64,000 bases of DNA from Nicotiana tabacum (taxonomy: Eukaryota; Streptophyta; Magnoliopsida; Solanales; Solanaceae), in contig NC_134103.1 of the NCBI RefSeq assembly GCF_000715075.1, forward strand, positions 76,137,519 through 76,201,518, given 5' to 3'. Under the pieces are notes generated by a model. It did no database searches. It saw nothing but the letters and a program-made list of their open reading frames with translations, and was not told where the DNA came from. The position numbers and the translations under genes were made by a program. Of this stretch, positions 38,801 through 52,500 are shown piece after piece (positions within the stretch are counted from its first letter, which is position 1; each line of letters starts with the position of its first letter).

Positions 38801-41389
38801 GTGTACACAATTAATAGCATTTTATTATATTAAGATTGTTTTGACCAAAGTTGCGCGAAAATATACTTCGATTTTAATTTTGAAAATCACAATTATGCCA
38901 CGCGAACGTATACATAATCGCGATAAACTAATTAAAAGCGCGCCTAAAGCACTCTAATTATGGAATTACTTATTCTTCCTAAACTTTGAGTGTATGGAAT
39001 TACGTATTCATTATTCTTCCTAAACTTTGAGATTATTGTGAGGTCATGAATTATGGAATTACTTGTGGAAGAAGTATATGATTTTAGATATTTGAATAAA
39101 TAAACCATCATATACCAATACCCTATAACCCAACAATTGAAGCCCAAACTTATTAGGGTCCAAATCTTCCCAACTTTAAAGCAAGTTTGAATACCATATT
39201 TCCAGAAACATAATTAAGCATATAACTTTTAAGGACCAATTTACATTATTATTTATAAAATAAAAAGGCAAATAAATAAAATCACATGAAATAAGATAAA
39301 AAGAACAGAGGAAAGAATAAACATTTAATGCAAAATTTTCAATTAAATGAGTCTTCAATAACAGGTACAATAACTCAGACGAACGCCGAACAAGCATAAG
39401 CGAAGAAGAACATCAAAGCTAGTGAACGGAGCTCTAACGGAATTCTCGACCTCGACTATTGACTCCACTGTTTGGCGTGTAAAAAGGGATATTTTGAAAT
39501 ATTTTTTGTTGGGTTTTGGGTAATGAATTGTTGGATTTTTCGAAAGAATGACACAAGTAGAAATTCCCTAAGCGTAGAAGAAGAAAAATAATTTCTCTCA
39601 ATTCCCTCCTCTCTCCTTTTTTTTCCTCCATTTTCTCCTCATATTTCTCTTCTACTTATAGAAAAAGTTTCGTAATTTTCAGATTTGTTTTTTAAATTTT
39701 TAATTTTAATATTATTTTTTAATTAAAAAGAATTCCCACTTCCTATTTTTTTTTCTTTTTAAAAAAAAATAATTCCCAACTTTCTTTTACTTTTATTTTT
39801 TAATTTCCCATTTTTTAAATTTTATTATATTTAAATTTCCACTTTTTTTACTTTTCTTTTTTTATTTCGCACTTATTTTACTTTTCTTTTCTTTTTAATT
39901 TTCCACTTATTTTACTTTTCTTTTTTTAATTTTCACTTACTTTTAACTTCTTCTTTTTTTTAAATTTTCAGCTACCTTTACATTTATTTTTTAATTTTAT
40001 ATTTCTTTTACTTTTCATTTTTTTTAAATTTTCACATTCTTTTACTTTTATTTTTTTTATTTTCCACTTTCTTTTACTTTAAAAAAAAAAACAATTTTCA
40101 CTTACTTTTACTTTTAATTTATTATTCCATACTTTTAATTTTTTTATTATTTTATTCCCATCCGAAAATTAAAAAAAATATTTGTTTTTTTCGGTTTTTT
40201 TAAATTTATTTTATTTTAAAATAAAGATAAAAAATAAAAATAATACTAATAATAATAATTTGACCTTTTAAATTATTTTAGTTCTTACCATATATATATA
40301 TAAAATGTAACAAAGCTATATAAAAAAATATAACAAAGCTAAAAATATATATATTAAATTTCTAAAAATATTTACATAGTAGAAGGTGGTAAAAATTCAA
40401 ATATAGTCAAAAATTAGGTGATCACATTTACAACAAAAAAAATTACAATTTTGCTTTCTTTTAAGTGGGTGTTATTAGAATAGATTGAGTACATCTTAAG
40501 GAGCTTGAATATCAGTTTTGGGATGATTTGGTGGAGTTTTTAAGTGGTTTGAATTGAAAATTCGAAGTAGAAGATGAACATGACAAAATGATATGTGTAT
40601 CACACTGTGAATTAGATATGTATCAAATGTGTATCACATGTATATCCATGTATACTTGCGTGTGGGATACATGCGTGATATATGTTTGATACATGTGTCA
40701 CAGAAGAACTTTTTGAACTCGATTTTAATTACGAATTTTGATACCAATTCAGTCCAAATAAACTCCAATCTTTCTCAAATTTTGTATATTGACTCATCTA
40801 TATGTTTTCAATGAATCTCAACCATACCTATTGAAAAAAGTTATTTTTTCCTTAGATTTTTGGAATCTTGTACAATATATATAGTTTTTTGTATTGCATC
40901 ATCTTATTTGTTACCTCATCCATGAAATTTTCTTTACTTCTTGCATATAATGTTGCTAATCACGCTTAAAAATATAGAAGGAGATCTTTGTGTGTGATTC
41001 TTGGAGAGAAAGAATCTTATTTCTTTGGGTTTAAATTTTTATATATGCTTGGCGAGTTTTGGTAAGTCTATGATTAATGGCTAGAGGTTGGTAAGTTAGG
41101 ACTTTTTTGGGATATTTATGTAAGATTTCCTAAATTTAATGTGTGTTCCTAATAAAATTTGTTAGTCTATATTTTTGAGGCGTTCCTCATAATTTAGATA
41201 TGTACAATATCTCAAATTCGATGGACATTTGCATCATTTGTATTGATATGGCCAGTTTTGTCGCTACTTTTCTCCATTATAATAATTTGTGCCAAATTTA
41301 AACAGTTGACACATTACCAAAGAGGAAAAAGAAACATATATTAATATAGTGAAATTCTTAGATTTCTAACAATATTATCATTTTCCCCA
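38801..41389. other. A+T-rich repeat relics, no gene
   Basis: From 38990 to 39070 GGAATTAC and TCTTCCTAAACTTTGAGA-like words repeat in tandem. At 39360-39660 composition and CTATAAGTAG (minus strand) suggest an LTR remnant. From about 39660 to 40260 the sequence is an extreme T-rich tract with ACTTTTCTTTTTTTA-like units. From 40270 to 40430 it is TA-rich, ending AGGTGATCACA. At 40560-40920 GTGTATCACA/GATACATG words and the stretch after TTTTTGAACTCG look like transposon-derived sequence. None of it codes. Confidence 0.4.
39660..40260. repeat. T-rich low-complexity tract
   Basis: About 600 bp of thymine-rich sequence on the plus strand made of degenerate CACTTTTTTTACTTTT-type units. It looks like an expanded low-complexity repeat. 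Confidence 0.8.
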
Positions 41390-42083
41390 CATAATATATA
41401 GTGTCCATGCCATCTTCACGTATTTGGGCGACCAGACCAAATTGCCTAAAATTTTATTGGCCAATCAGAAACGGCCTGATGAACAATAGTCATTGCTACA
41501 CCATAATCGTTTATATTTATTTTTTTGATGTTTTGGAGCCATAAAACAGAAATTCAGGACAGTGTCCAATTTTTCGTGTGTTAATGTCTACGTCATCTTC
41601 ATGAATTCGGGCGATCGGCCCCGAATTACCTAAAACTATGCAGGCCTATAAAAAGACATAATAAACAACAGTCATTGCTTTCCGATGATCGTATCATAAT
41701 TTTTTTGGTATTTTTGGGTCAAAAAATAGGAATTCAAGGCAATTTTCAATTTTTCGTGTGCTAATGTCCATGCCATCTTCATGAATTCGGGCAGACGGTC
41801 TCGAATCACCTATATTTTTGTGGGCTCATTAAAAACGACCTAATGAACAATAGTCATTGCTTTTCCATGACCATTCCTTATTTTTTGGCATTTTACGGCC
41901 ATAAAATAGGAATTTAAGACCATTTTTAATTTTTTTGTGTGCTAATGTCCATGCTATCTTCATGAATTCAAGCGACCAGTCCCGTATTGCCTAAAATTTT
42001 GTGGGCCCATCAGAAACAACCTAATGAACAATAGTCATCGCTTCACCATGACCGTTCCTCATTTTTTGGCGCTTTAGGGTCAT
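41390..42083 (+). repeat. ~181-bp tandem satellite array, left part
   Basis: Monomers repeat the order TAATGTCCATGCCATCTTCATGAATTCGGGCGA, CGAATTGCCTAAAA, GAACAATAGTCATTGCT, CATTTTTTGGC, AAATAGGAATTCAA. The GAACAA anchor falls at 41481, about 41664, 41845 and 42026, giving spacings of 183, 181 and 181 bp. The array is cut at 42083 by the solo LTR and resumes at 45623. Confidence 0.9.
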
Positions 42084-45000
42084 TTAACGACCTGACTTGT
42101 CGTTTTAAGAATTAATGACACATTCAACGACTTAAGGTCTCGGGCAACTTCATAATATGTATTATGACCCGCGGGTGTGGTCGAGTTTTATTTTCGGAAG
42201 ATTTAGAATTTAATTGAAAGAGAAATTCTCATTTTGAAGCTTAAATAGAAAGAGTTGACCAAAGAGTTGACTTTTGAGCAAACGACCTCGGAATAGAATT
42301 TTGATGATATCAATAGTTTCGTATGGTGATTTCGGACTTAGGCGCATGTTCAGATTTGGATTTGAAAATCTGTAGGACAATTCGACGCATTTTGGCGAAA
42401 GTTGAAAAATATACGATTTTCGAAAAGTTCGATCGAAGGTTGAATTTTTGATAACGAGGTCGGAATCCGATTCTGAAAATTTTAATAGGTCAGTTATGTC
42501 ACTTATGACTTGTGTGCAAAATTTGAGGTCAATCGGACTTGATTCGATAGGTTTCGGCATCGAATGTTGAAGTTGAAAATTTCATAATAGACTAAAGTTT
42601 CAAGTGAGTTCGCACAAGACCTAATTTCAAACGAGCATACCTATCTTGTTATGAAGAGTTATATGGTGTGTTACCTATCACAAGAAAGGTCTATGTGTCT
42701 AGTTTCCAACGCTTCAAACCGTTCATCATTTGGACACTCCTACACGAAGTTATGACTAAATTACCAAAGACTGGAAAGATGCAATTCTGCGACCAATTAT
42801 GCGATCGCAAAACTGCTTCTGCGACCGCAAACTGGTCGCAGAATGGACCAGAAGAGCCCAGTTCTGGGCACCGATTTTGCGATCAATTTTGCGGCCCGCA
42901 TACCCATTCTGCGGTCCATTATGCGACCGCAAACCTTCTTTCGGAGGGTTAATTTTTTTTATTTTCATAACCCGACCCTATTTCGATAAATAGACTTTGG
43001 GGCTTATTTTGGGGTGTTCTTCTGAGGGTTTTAGAGAGAGGTAAGAGCATTTTAGAGAGAGAAGGAGGGAACCTAACATTCTAATCATCCAATCTTCAAG
43101 AATCAAGGAAGCTAATCACAAGATCTTCATCAAAGGGGTAAGATTTAACCCCTAGTCTTCAATTTCGAGTTTGGGGTAAAAGATTGGTGATTGAGAGTAT
43201 GATTCTTGGGTGTAAGAGTATTATGCATATATGCTTGTACCAATAAGGTTTGTGGGAAGATTGTTGAGATCAAATAAGTAAAGATTGGGTTGTGGAATGA
43301 AGAAAATCTTGTAGAAGAACCTTGTAACCAAATTTGCACACCCAGTGTTTGATAAAATGCTCAAATGAGCTGAAACCATGAAAATCTTCCTAATTATTAT
43401 TCACTTTTGTTATGTTTATAAATAGATTGAAGTTTCTAGGATTTCCGGAACCTCGTAGTAATGTAAGGAAGGCTCAAGAAAGATTAGAGCCGTCCGGAGG
43501 TTAATTCACGTGAGAAAGCTATTTTGGAATATCGATCTAACTTCAAAAAGGTAAGTGTCTTGCTTAACCTCGAGTGGGGGAATTTCTCCTTAGTCATTGA
43601 GTCTTATGTGCAATTTGTGTAATTAAAAACCATGTACGCGAGGTGACGAGTACGTACTTAGTTTATATGTGCAAATTTTATTGAGTTAAAGTCTTGAGCA
43701 TATTGTGTAGTAAATTGGATAATTGTTGGCATATATTTAATCATCTAGTTGTCGTGCCTAAATCCTTATTGTTAACTCTGTTGTTATATGACAAGTTGAT
43801 GTGATTGTTATTTGATTATTTGTGAAATTCTGTGAATTTGCTGGTTTGATAATTATTGGAATTTAATTTTATTTTGATTTTTCCCTCTGCAAATAATTAA
43901 TTAAATGAGCTTAAGAAGAGGTATTTATATAATTATCAAAAATTTAGAGTTAATAAAGACTTTGCTTTATGTTGAGTAATTTCTATCTCTGTTGATTATT
44001 TTTGGGTGTTATACACATTGTGTGGAGCTTTCGACTATTTATTGTGAAATTAATTGATTTGGTTGTATCTTTGGAATTTTGGTTGTAGCCATTGAGAAAA
44101 TTGTGATATGAATTGATTTTATTATGTTGCCATGATAATTTTTTGTGTAAATTGTTGTGTTGTGCTAATTATTATTTTGAAGATATAAGGGTGACATTTC
44201 ACCGTTGATATTATGTGGGTATAAGGGTGGCATTTCATTGTGGTTGTGTTTGTTGGAATATTGTCTGGGCGGAGCGATAAGGGTGCCTATTGATATTTTC
44301 TGGGCGGAGCGATAAGGGTGGCTATAGGAGTGATAAGGGTGGCTATTGTCAGGAACGACATGTGATGATGTGGGGTTGATGATTTTCATGTGATGTTGTG
44401 ATATTCTTGTGTTTATTTTTATACCTTGTGCAATTTTTCTTGTTGTTGGTAAATTGATAACAATCTGATTTATGTTGAAATTGAGAGCATGTGGCTATTG
44501 CCAGGCGGATTATAAAATAAAATGTGGGCACGAGGTACCATGAGTAAATAATGAGGATATTGGCATGTGAATTGTCCGTGCAGTTGTGATATGAATTGTG
44601 CGCACGGGGTGCTGTGATTAAATGATAATGATATTTGGCACGTGAATTGTCCGTGCAGTTGTGATATGAAATGAGGGAACGAGGTGCCGGGGAAAATATG
44701 ATGATTTAATTATGGGCACGAGGTGCCGTGAAAATATGAAAAATGGGTTGAGACCGGTGTTTACGAAAAATATGAAAATGGGCTGAGACCCGTATTTTTA
44801 TTATTATGAAACGAGGTGTCACATGGTGACTTTTTAATTGAAAGGATTATATTCAAAATATTTATTTGAAAGGATTTTTATGTAGAAGGTATTATATGAA
44901 AGAATTATATTTGAAAGGTAATTATTTGAGAAAATTATATTTGAAAGAGAGTTATTTGAAAGAATTATATGTGAAAGACATTTATTTGAAGGATTTGATT

Positions 45001-45622
45001 TATTGTGTGTAATTGTATTTATTAATTATTAAGCGATATTAATGGTATTCTTGTTGTCTGCTGTGCATATTACTAGTTGTTTTATGTTGCCCTAATTGTT
45101 ATCTGCTTCCTATTATTTTGTATATTATATTGCACAGGCTATTAGACTAGTAAGTGTCTTGACTGTACCTCGTCTCTACTCCACTGAGGTTAGTCTTGAT
45201 ACTTACTGGGTACCGACCATGGTGTACTAATACTACACTTCTGCACATTTTTGTGCAGAGCCAGGTATTGGAGTTATTGGGCTTGAGAAGAGTTAAAGCG
45301 GGATCGTACGGATTCAAGGTAGAGTTGCTTGGTCGTCGCAGTTCCTTTGAGTCTTTTCATTTCATTGTACTGTTAAGTTTTAATCAAACGGTATTATATA
45401 TTCAGTCCTCGTAATCATTCCATGTATTCAGTTAGAGTTCGTGACTTAGTACTACCAGTCTTGGGAGGTTGTACATTCATATTTGTTCCGCTGTTAGTTT
45501 TGGTTACTTATTTAATTAAAAAATAAATGGCTCCAAAAAAAAATATAATTGAAATCGGCTTACTTAGTCTTAGAGACTAGGTGCCATCACGACGCCCGTG
45601 ATGGGATTTTTGGGTCGTGACA
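42084..45622 (+). mobile_element. solo LTR of a Ty3/gypsy-like retrotransposon inside the satellite
   Basis: About 3.5 kb with no coding sequence, ending TTGGGTCGTGACA. Flanking five bases are GTCAT (42079-42083) and ATCAT (45623-45627), nearly equal, and rejoining the flanks restores the satellite monomer. Parts match the reverse complement of the LTR at 24244-26987 (AAACGACCTCG near 42280, TACTTACTGGGTA near 45200, the TGCGACCGCA-rich part near 42800), so it is a relative in the opposite orientation. Inside are short degenerate tandem repeats: GCGATAAGGGTGGCTAT (44270-44345), GGGCACGAGGTGCCG (44600-44730) and TTATTTGAAAGAATTATAT (44830-45000). A TGTATTATGACCCG motif at about 42158 could be the true LTR start; the first ~75 bp are then unexplained. 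Confidence 0.68.
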
Positions 45623-46424
45623 ATCATAAAACGGGAATTCAAGACGATGTCCAATTGTACGTGTGTTAATGTCCACACCATCATAATGAATTCGGGCGAC
45701 TGGCCCCGAATCGCCTAAAATTCAGTGGGTTCATCACGACCTAATGAACAATAGTCATTGCTTCGCTATACTCGTTCCTCATTTTTTGGCGTTTTATGGC
45801 CACAAAATAAGAATTCACGACGATTTTTAATTTTTGATGTGCTAATGTCCATGCCATCTTCATGAATTCGGGTGAACGACCCCGAATCACTTAAAATTTT
45901 GCGGGCCCATCAGAAATGACTTATGCACAATATTCATTACTTCCCCATGACCGTCCCTCATTTTTTAATGCTTTAGGGTCATAAAATAGGAATTCAGAAC
46001 GATTTCCATTTTTCGCGTGATAATGTCCACGCTATCTTCATGAATTCAGACGACCGGCGCAGAATCGCCTAAAATTTTATTAGTCCATCAGAAACGACCT
46101 AATGAACAATAGTCATTGTTTCGCTATGATCGTTCCTCGTTTTTTGGTGTTTTAGGATTATAAAACAAGAATTCAAGATGATTTCTAATTATTCGTGTGT
46201 TAATGTCCACGTCATCTTCATGAATTCGGACAACGGCTCCAAATCTTCTAAATTTTGTTGTCTCTTCAAAAACGGCCTAATGAACAGTAGTCATTATTTT
46301 GCCATGACCATTTCTCTTATTTGGCGTTTTAAGGCCATAAAAGACCATTTCTCTTATTTGGCGTTTTAAGGCCATAAAACAATAATTCAAGACAATTTTC
46401 AATTTTTCGTGCGGTAATATTAGG
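45623..46424 (+). repeat. ~179-bp tandem satellite array, right part
   Basis: Same monomer as 41390-42083. The GAACAA anchor falls at 45746, about 45925, 46104 and 46282, giving spacings of 179, 179 and 178 bp. The last monomer contains a 37-bp local tandem duplication (CATTTCTCTTATTTGGCG twice, about 46308-46380). The array decays after 46424. Confidence 0.88.
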
Positions 46425-46751
46425 AGAATGGGGGAGATTTAACAAAGTAAGGGAAGGCTGGTAAACCGCTTTGTATATAATTAGTTAACGGCATCAACAA
46501 TTTTCCTTCTAAGGAAATTGGAGTCACTTGTTTGGTTTTTTAATTTCTTTTTGGAGCTATTATGTAGTGTATGACATTGTCTTATCCATCTGGAGTATCT
46601 GAATATCTGGCATTCTGATTCTTGAAAAGCGATGGTGCATGTTTCTGCCCACTTGCCCCGCTGTGTAATGTATACGGAATAATGGAAAGGAACATGAAAA
46701 CAAACAAATCTTTTTCCCTCGATAAAACACAAGACTTGACACCCTCACCTT
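46425..46751. other. intergenic, downstream of the acetyltransferase-like gene
   Basis: Two overlapping minus-strand ORFs (46481-46871) have no recognised domain. No gene is supported. Confidence 0.4.
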
Positions 46752-46865
46752 GCACTCAACAATAACAATAACATAATATTCAGTATAATCTGGTATAGTA
46801 GGATCCGGGGAGGGTGGTATGAATATAGACCTTACCACCATATTCTTGTGGAAATAGAGAGTCTG
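46752..46865 (-). mobile_element. old Au-type SINE fragment
   Basis: Reverse-oriented, diverged Au SINE 3' part: CAACAATAACAATAACAT tail, ATTCAGTATAATCTGGT, GGATCCGGGGAGGGTGGTA and a GACCTTACCAC motif, in the family order. The ends are not clear. Confidence 0.55.
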
Positions 46866-46937
46866 GCTCAAGAAGCACCAAACTTCACTTATTGCATCAA
46901 AAGTGGGTCATACACATATAATAACAATAACTATTAA

Positions 46938-47080
46938 ATAAACCCTTCGGGTTGCCCAGATGGTTTGGAGGGTACACAGGGGAAAGTTTACCCAGTGCGC
47001 ACAAAGTGCTCACCCGAAGGGCAGAGACTGCAGCAGAGGTTGAAGCGGCTACGAGTTTCCCCTCTTACCAAAAAAAAAAA
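46938..47080 (+). mobile_element. short SINE with poly(A) tail
   Basis: A 143-bp insertion, CCCTTCGGGTTGCCCAG at its start and a run of about 12 A at its end, flanked by the 11-bp direct repeat ATAACTATTAA (46927-46937 and 47081-47091). Internal words CCAGATGGTTTGGAGGG and GAGGTTGAAGCGG could be tRNA-like A and B boxes. It differs from the Au family, whose tail is TTG repeats. Confidence 0.72.
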
Positions 47081-47373
47081 ATAACTATTAAGCCTCAATT
47101 TCAGACATGTAGGGGTTTGTTATAAATCGTATATGAAACGTAGCGTGCTCTTTCAATGTGGAAAAAATAGGATATCCTAGAGAGTGCTCTTTCAATAACC
47201 AACAACTGAAAGCTATCAAGGAAAAGAGTTTACGAGACCAGAGTTCTATTTCATAGATATTTCGTGCATTGTCTATTATCCGTTTTATAAATCACTTGAT
47301 GCTTTCAGTGGATCCAACTTAATAAGAAGGAATATATCCTTACTTGTGTGAGGGAACTCATGAAGCCGGGATA

Positions 47374-49557
47374 TCATTTCTGTACAAATTGTGTCACAAG
47401 CCAACGAACCTATTCAAGAAAATTCAGCAAAAGCAGGCTTGCGTTATTCTTCTAGACAAAAATCAATAAAATAGGGGCATAGATGTTTTTCTCCTTGAAA
47501 ATTGGTGAACTAAATCAACACTTACAATGTTATTACGTGGATCTCGCCAATAAAATCCTTGAATTAGAATCACAGCTATATTTGATGTTATGAGAATAAA
47601 GATACTAAGAGAATGCTTTCCCATCCACTCAAGAATAAACATCAAGCGCCTCCAACCATAAATGTCCACCTAAAGTTCATAAGATTCACACGACTGTTAA
47701 ATGAATTTTAAATCAGAATGATAGCAATAGGTGATGATTATATTAAGCCAAAGAGATACCGGAGAGAGGGTTTTATTTTCAAAACTTACCAGCACATATA
47801 GCAAACAGAATGTGATTCCAGCAGCAGCTGAGGTTACCAGCAAATAACTTATCGTGTATAACGATTTGTTTAATGGCACGCCTGAAAGGAAAAGAAATTA
47901 ATCTCACATTTCATAGTGACTAGAATCATATTTTTCTTGAATCGAATTGATAATTTCCTACATTGATTAAGGGAATCAGCACAACTAGAGCATGAACTAA
48001 TCTTATATTCTTAGGGAAGGGAGATCTAAAATATGGTAAAGTTAAAGACAGAGAGTATATAGCGTAAATTGGAAACCAAAGGTTTCTGGTTTGTCTATGA
48101 TAGTCCAGGTGATTATGCATTAGTATCTAAAAGTAAGAAAGACATACCTATGAAAGCAAGGAACAAACCAACTACAAGAAGTGCAAGTGAGAGGACGGAC
48201 CAACTGCATAGCCGTTCTTTATGATCCTGAAACAGTCATATAAATTACATCTATCAGTGACATATCTGGCATTAAGGTACTCTGGATCATTCTCTGTAGC
48301 TAAATATACACCACCGAACAGTAGTGACAGATTTCCCTTCATTCTGAAATCATGATATTCTCCTATATAGCTAATTTACTAGTGATAACCAATTACGACA
48401 GGACCAATAAGATTCTAAAAGCATAATCATCTAACACAACTCTTGTAGTACTTCTTTCCAGAAAACTCTTTTAGGAAACCAGCACTTACGTAGATCAATA
48501 TATTTCACTGATAAAGCCATCTAATCGGAACCAACACAAAGTAAAATCATTTCTTGAGAGCTTAAAGCATTTCCACGACTTCTCCTGAAATAACCTTTCC
48601 TAACATTTCCAAAGCTTGGGACAAAAAAATAGAGCACCTAACAGAGGTAAATCAGTCAGCTAGCATTACCACATGGCTTACCTGAAATTTAACAAGTATG
48701 TGACCGTATTGGAGTCCAATGATGCATGCAGCAGCAGCTGTTAGTGAACTGCAAAAAAGATTACCAACGGTAAAAGGTGTTAAGCAACAAAGTAGATAAT
48801 TCATGAAATGAAGAACATGATATCACTAAATAAGTAGTACAATTCATGAGAGAATCCAAGGGTGAAGAATAATGATGGATTTGTTACCTCAAAATGCCTT
48901 CAGGATCAAAAGGGGCATGACACCAAGAAGGCGTAGTCGAGGAAGCTCTAGTATTGTTGGATCCATAGCATTCCTATGAACAATAATACTAGTCACGAGG
49001 GATTAACTGTGAGGTCTGGATATAAGAGTTCCAGCTTTGCAGTCCAGTACAAAGTTACCTTCATATTTCTATATACAGGTTTTGCATAGAGGTGATCCAT
49101 TCCAAGAATATAGCGATCAATCATTCCAGCAGAATTACATGCCGGTCCAAAATCACCTCTAACAGAACATTTTACCTGAAAGTGGCGCCAAAAGTTAACA
49201 TCTTATATTACATATATTACTGATGGAAAAAGTAGGTTGCTCTAGTGGTGAGCACCCTCCACTTCCAACCAAGAGGTTGTGAGTTCGATTCACCCCAAGA
49301 GCAAGGTGGGGAGTTCTCGGAGGGAGGGAGCCGAGGGTCTATCGGAAACAGCCTCTCTACCCCAGGGTAGAGGTAAGGTCTGCGTACAAACCTATGTTAC
49401 TCGGACTCGTTAAAAATGTTGTTGGGTGCATGTCGGATCCTCCAAATTTAGTACATTTTTGGTGGATCCGACACCGGTGCGGCAGCACTTTTGGAGAGTC
49501 CGAGCAACATAGGTACAAACTACCCTCCCCAGACCACACTAGTGGGATTATACTGGG

Positions 49558-49588
<31 letters not shown>

Positions 49589-52500
49589 ACTGATGGAAAA
49601 AGTGCTCTAACTCAATTGGGAAGAGTACTGATCACACACAAAGCAGTGATGACTGGTAATAGTCATTTTTAAAGCTTCTATAGGATAACAACTGATGAAA
49701 AGAGTTTTCGATTATGAGCAAGTCCTTTACATGCTGAATAAAAGGTAGAGAAATATTACTAATATCACTCAAAGCAGTAACGACTGATCACACCCTATTG
49801 AATTCTTAATGTTTTTGCTTGGAGCCCCTGGAATTGTTTCCAGAATCTAGTTCAGATTAAGGGGAAAAGAAAAGCAAACAGCTGCTAACCTCATAAATGC
49901 TGCTGCCAGTTGACCGCGGCACACTGAATTGCCAATCAGGTACATACAAACCATATAACAACCCACTATGTATAGCAGACAATAGGAACACGATACCCCT
50001 ACAAATGAAGTAAAATGTTATATAAAACTATAAACAAAGATAACCATATAGGACAATCAACAATACTACAAAATATGAACATCTTTAACAAGAATATGCC
50101 AATATCATTGCAGTTGGACTCATATTAGTTTTCCAATTAAAACTTACAAAATTCTTCTGTTTTGCCTACTCAATCTACTTGTTAATAGCCAATGAGCCTG
50201 ATCCAGATAGTTAGGTTGAGACCTCGTACCAATATGTCATGGGTTTGACTTCCACCAGCAACGAGCACAGATGTTTATCAAATTTAGAAGAGATCAATCC
50301 CCTACTTATGAGAAGTTGGTTCTTTCATAATCGTTAAATGAAGTTCCTAGTAATGATAATATGATGCATTTATGGTTCCATTAAGTTGTGGTCATCTGCT
50401 TGTTACTAAGATTTTGTTCTCAGCACAATATGAATAGTTAAAGCTCTTGGTTTATCTAAATGTATGCCATTTATCAAAAGGAACATAAAATCAATTTGTT
50501 AAGATATTTGGTCTATTTTTTCAGTTTTCAAAGCAATACCTTCACGATGATGAAACAGAAGATATATGTATTACTCCTAACAATTGCACAATCAAAAAAG
50601 TTATCCACATTAGTTTTACAGACTAAACATGCACCTGAAAATCAGGGATTTAGTCATCTTACCATTGCCAAATATAATTGCTGAGAATGGTGACTCTTTT
50701 CATCCCTTGACATGGAAACCATATCTCGCACAAAGCTGCTACAATATATCCAACAGCTATCCTCTGGATAAATGAAAAGAAATGTATAATATTCTGAACC
50801 AGAAATTGATATGAACGGGTTACATGCATAAGTTCTTTATTCTGCGCCTATTTATTGACCATCTAGTGATTAGAAATGCTTCTAAACATGACGATCTCTT
50901 AATAAAGATCAGGGAAACCAGGTTAGGACGTTTCTCTCGGAGAATCAGCATGACTGGCAATGCTAGTGAAACTGAAACGGTACTTCTCTTGTAGCTATTC
51001 TATTCATCTGATACTACAGTGGCAGAATAGTCGTAAACATAGTATCAGTTGTACCTGCAAGATTCCCATCCATCGCATTTTTTCGATATCTACACCATAG
51101 GTCAAACCAGTTATCCCATGCAAGTAACCCCCTGAAACGAAGCAAACGTGGAATTAGTAATTCTCCAACAGCATTCAAGTATAGATATGTCATACAAGAA
51201 AACGACATGCTTCGAACGAAATCAGAAGACAATAGAAAAGGTCATCAAGAGCAAAACAGGAAAGCCCTCCAGACGTAAAGTAAAAAAGAATCCAACAATT
51301 TGAATTCTAGCGAAAAAGCATATATTAGAAAATGTTTTCTGTTATGTTACTTGGTAACCTACAAGGCTACAATCTTCAATTTTGACTTTCTTCCGGTGAT
51401 GCTTTATCTCTCAGGAATTTAACTACAGTATCTTCACTCTGAACATTGTCTACTCATCAGGCTTAACTTGAATGTAAAACATCAAGCTGATGCCTAATTA
51501 TGCCCCAGTAACATTATGTGTATCTGTGTGTTGTCACATGTTTTAATTATGTACATTCTTGTCGATTAAGCATCTCTCTTTCACTTGATGTTTGACGTCC
51601 ATCGTGGAAGGCTTTTAAAGGGGCAATTTCTCAAGAAGAAAAAACGTGTCATCATTGAGCTTCGTTTTGCTTGTTAGAACCAGGAGTAGTATTTTATCTA
51701 GTTGTGCCACAAATTTAGAACGCACTCATTTGCCATAATATAAGAAGAGTGGAAGATCCATTTTGAAAGACATATACAGGCTTGTACTTGTAGTGAATTA
51801 TAATATTCATTTTACAAATTCCAGTGAGCAAAATTACCTTGCAGGAAAACACCAAGGAGAAATAGTTTCAATGTCCTAATCACAACTTTCAAGGTTGTCC
51901 TTGTTCTGTCTACAACTATCTGCAGTTTCGAAAGAGGAAAAAGTTCAGCCTGTGCCAAGGTAAACAATCACCTGATGACAGGCATAATATGATCTTATTC
52001 AGATGATTTAGTTAACTGGATATTGCCAGCACAGGGGATAGGATATCACCCATGCAATTCCGGGAACAATGTGTCATAATTCATAAGCCTATAATTTTAA
52101 TAATGATAAGGTTTATGTCCACGATTTTATCTGAAGATCAAAGTATAGATACCTTATTTACAATTGCCAGGGAAACTCCAACAACAAAGAGGAAGAAAGG
52201 CATTACAAAGTCTGCCAAGCGGACACCATTCCACGGGGAATGAGCAATGCTTGGGAAAACAGAACCAGCATAATCCACAAGCATCATAAGCTGAGTGCAG
52301 CAAACAAATTAAAGTCAAAAGTTGAGAAGTGGAGAAATTTCTACTAGGAAAAAGGAAAAGAGAAGAACTTACTCTTGTAAATAGAAAATCCGTTAAACGT
52401 GTGCAACAAGATCTCACTGATGTGGAGTATGGTTAGTTAAAATGCTAAAGACACTACACATTCAATCCAAAACCTTAAAGTACGGGGTTGAGTAGTTCAA

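Noticed and set aside
49234..49300. tRNA gene
   Set aside because: The A/B-box-like words belong to the 5' end of the Au SINE; no cloverleaf can be folded and a TTG tail with target duplication follows.
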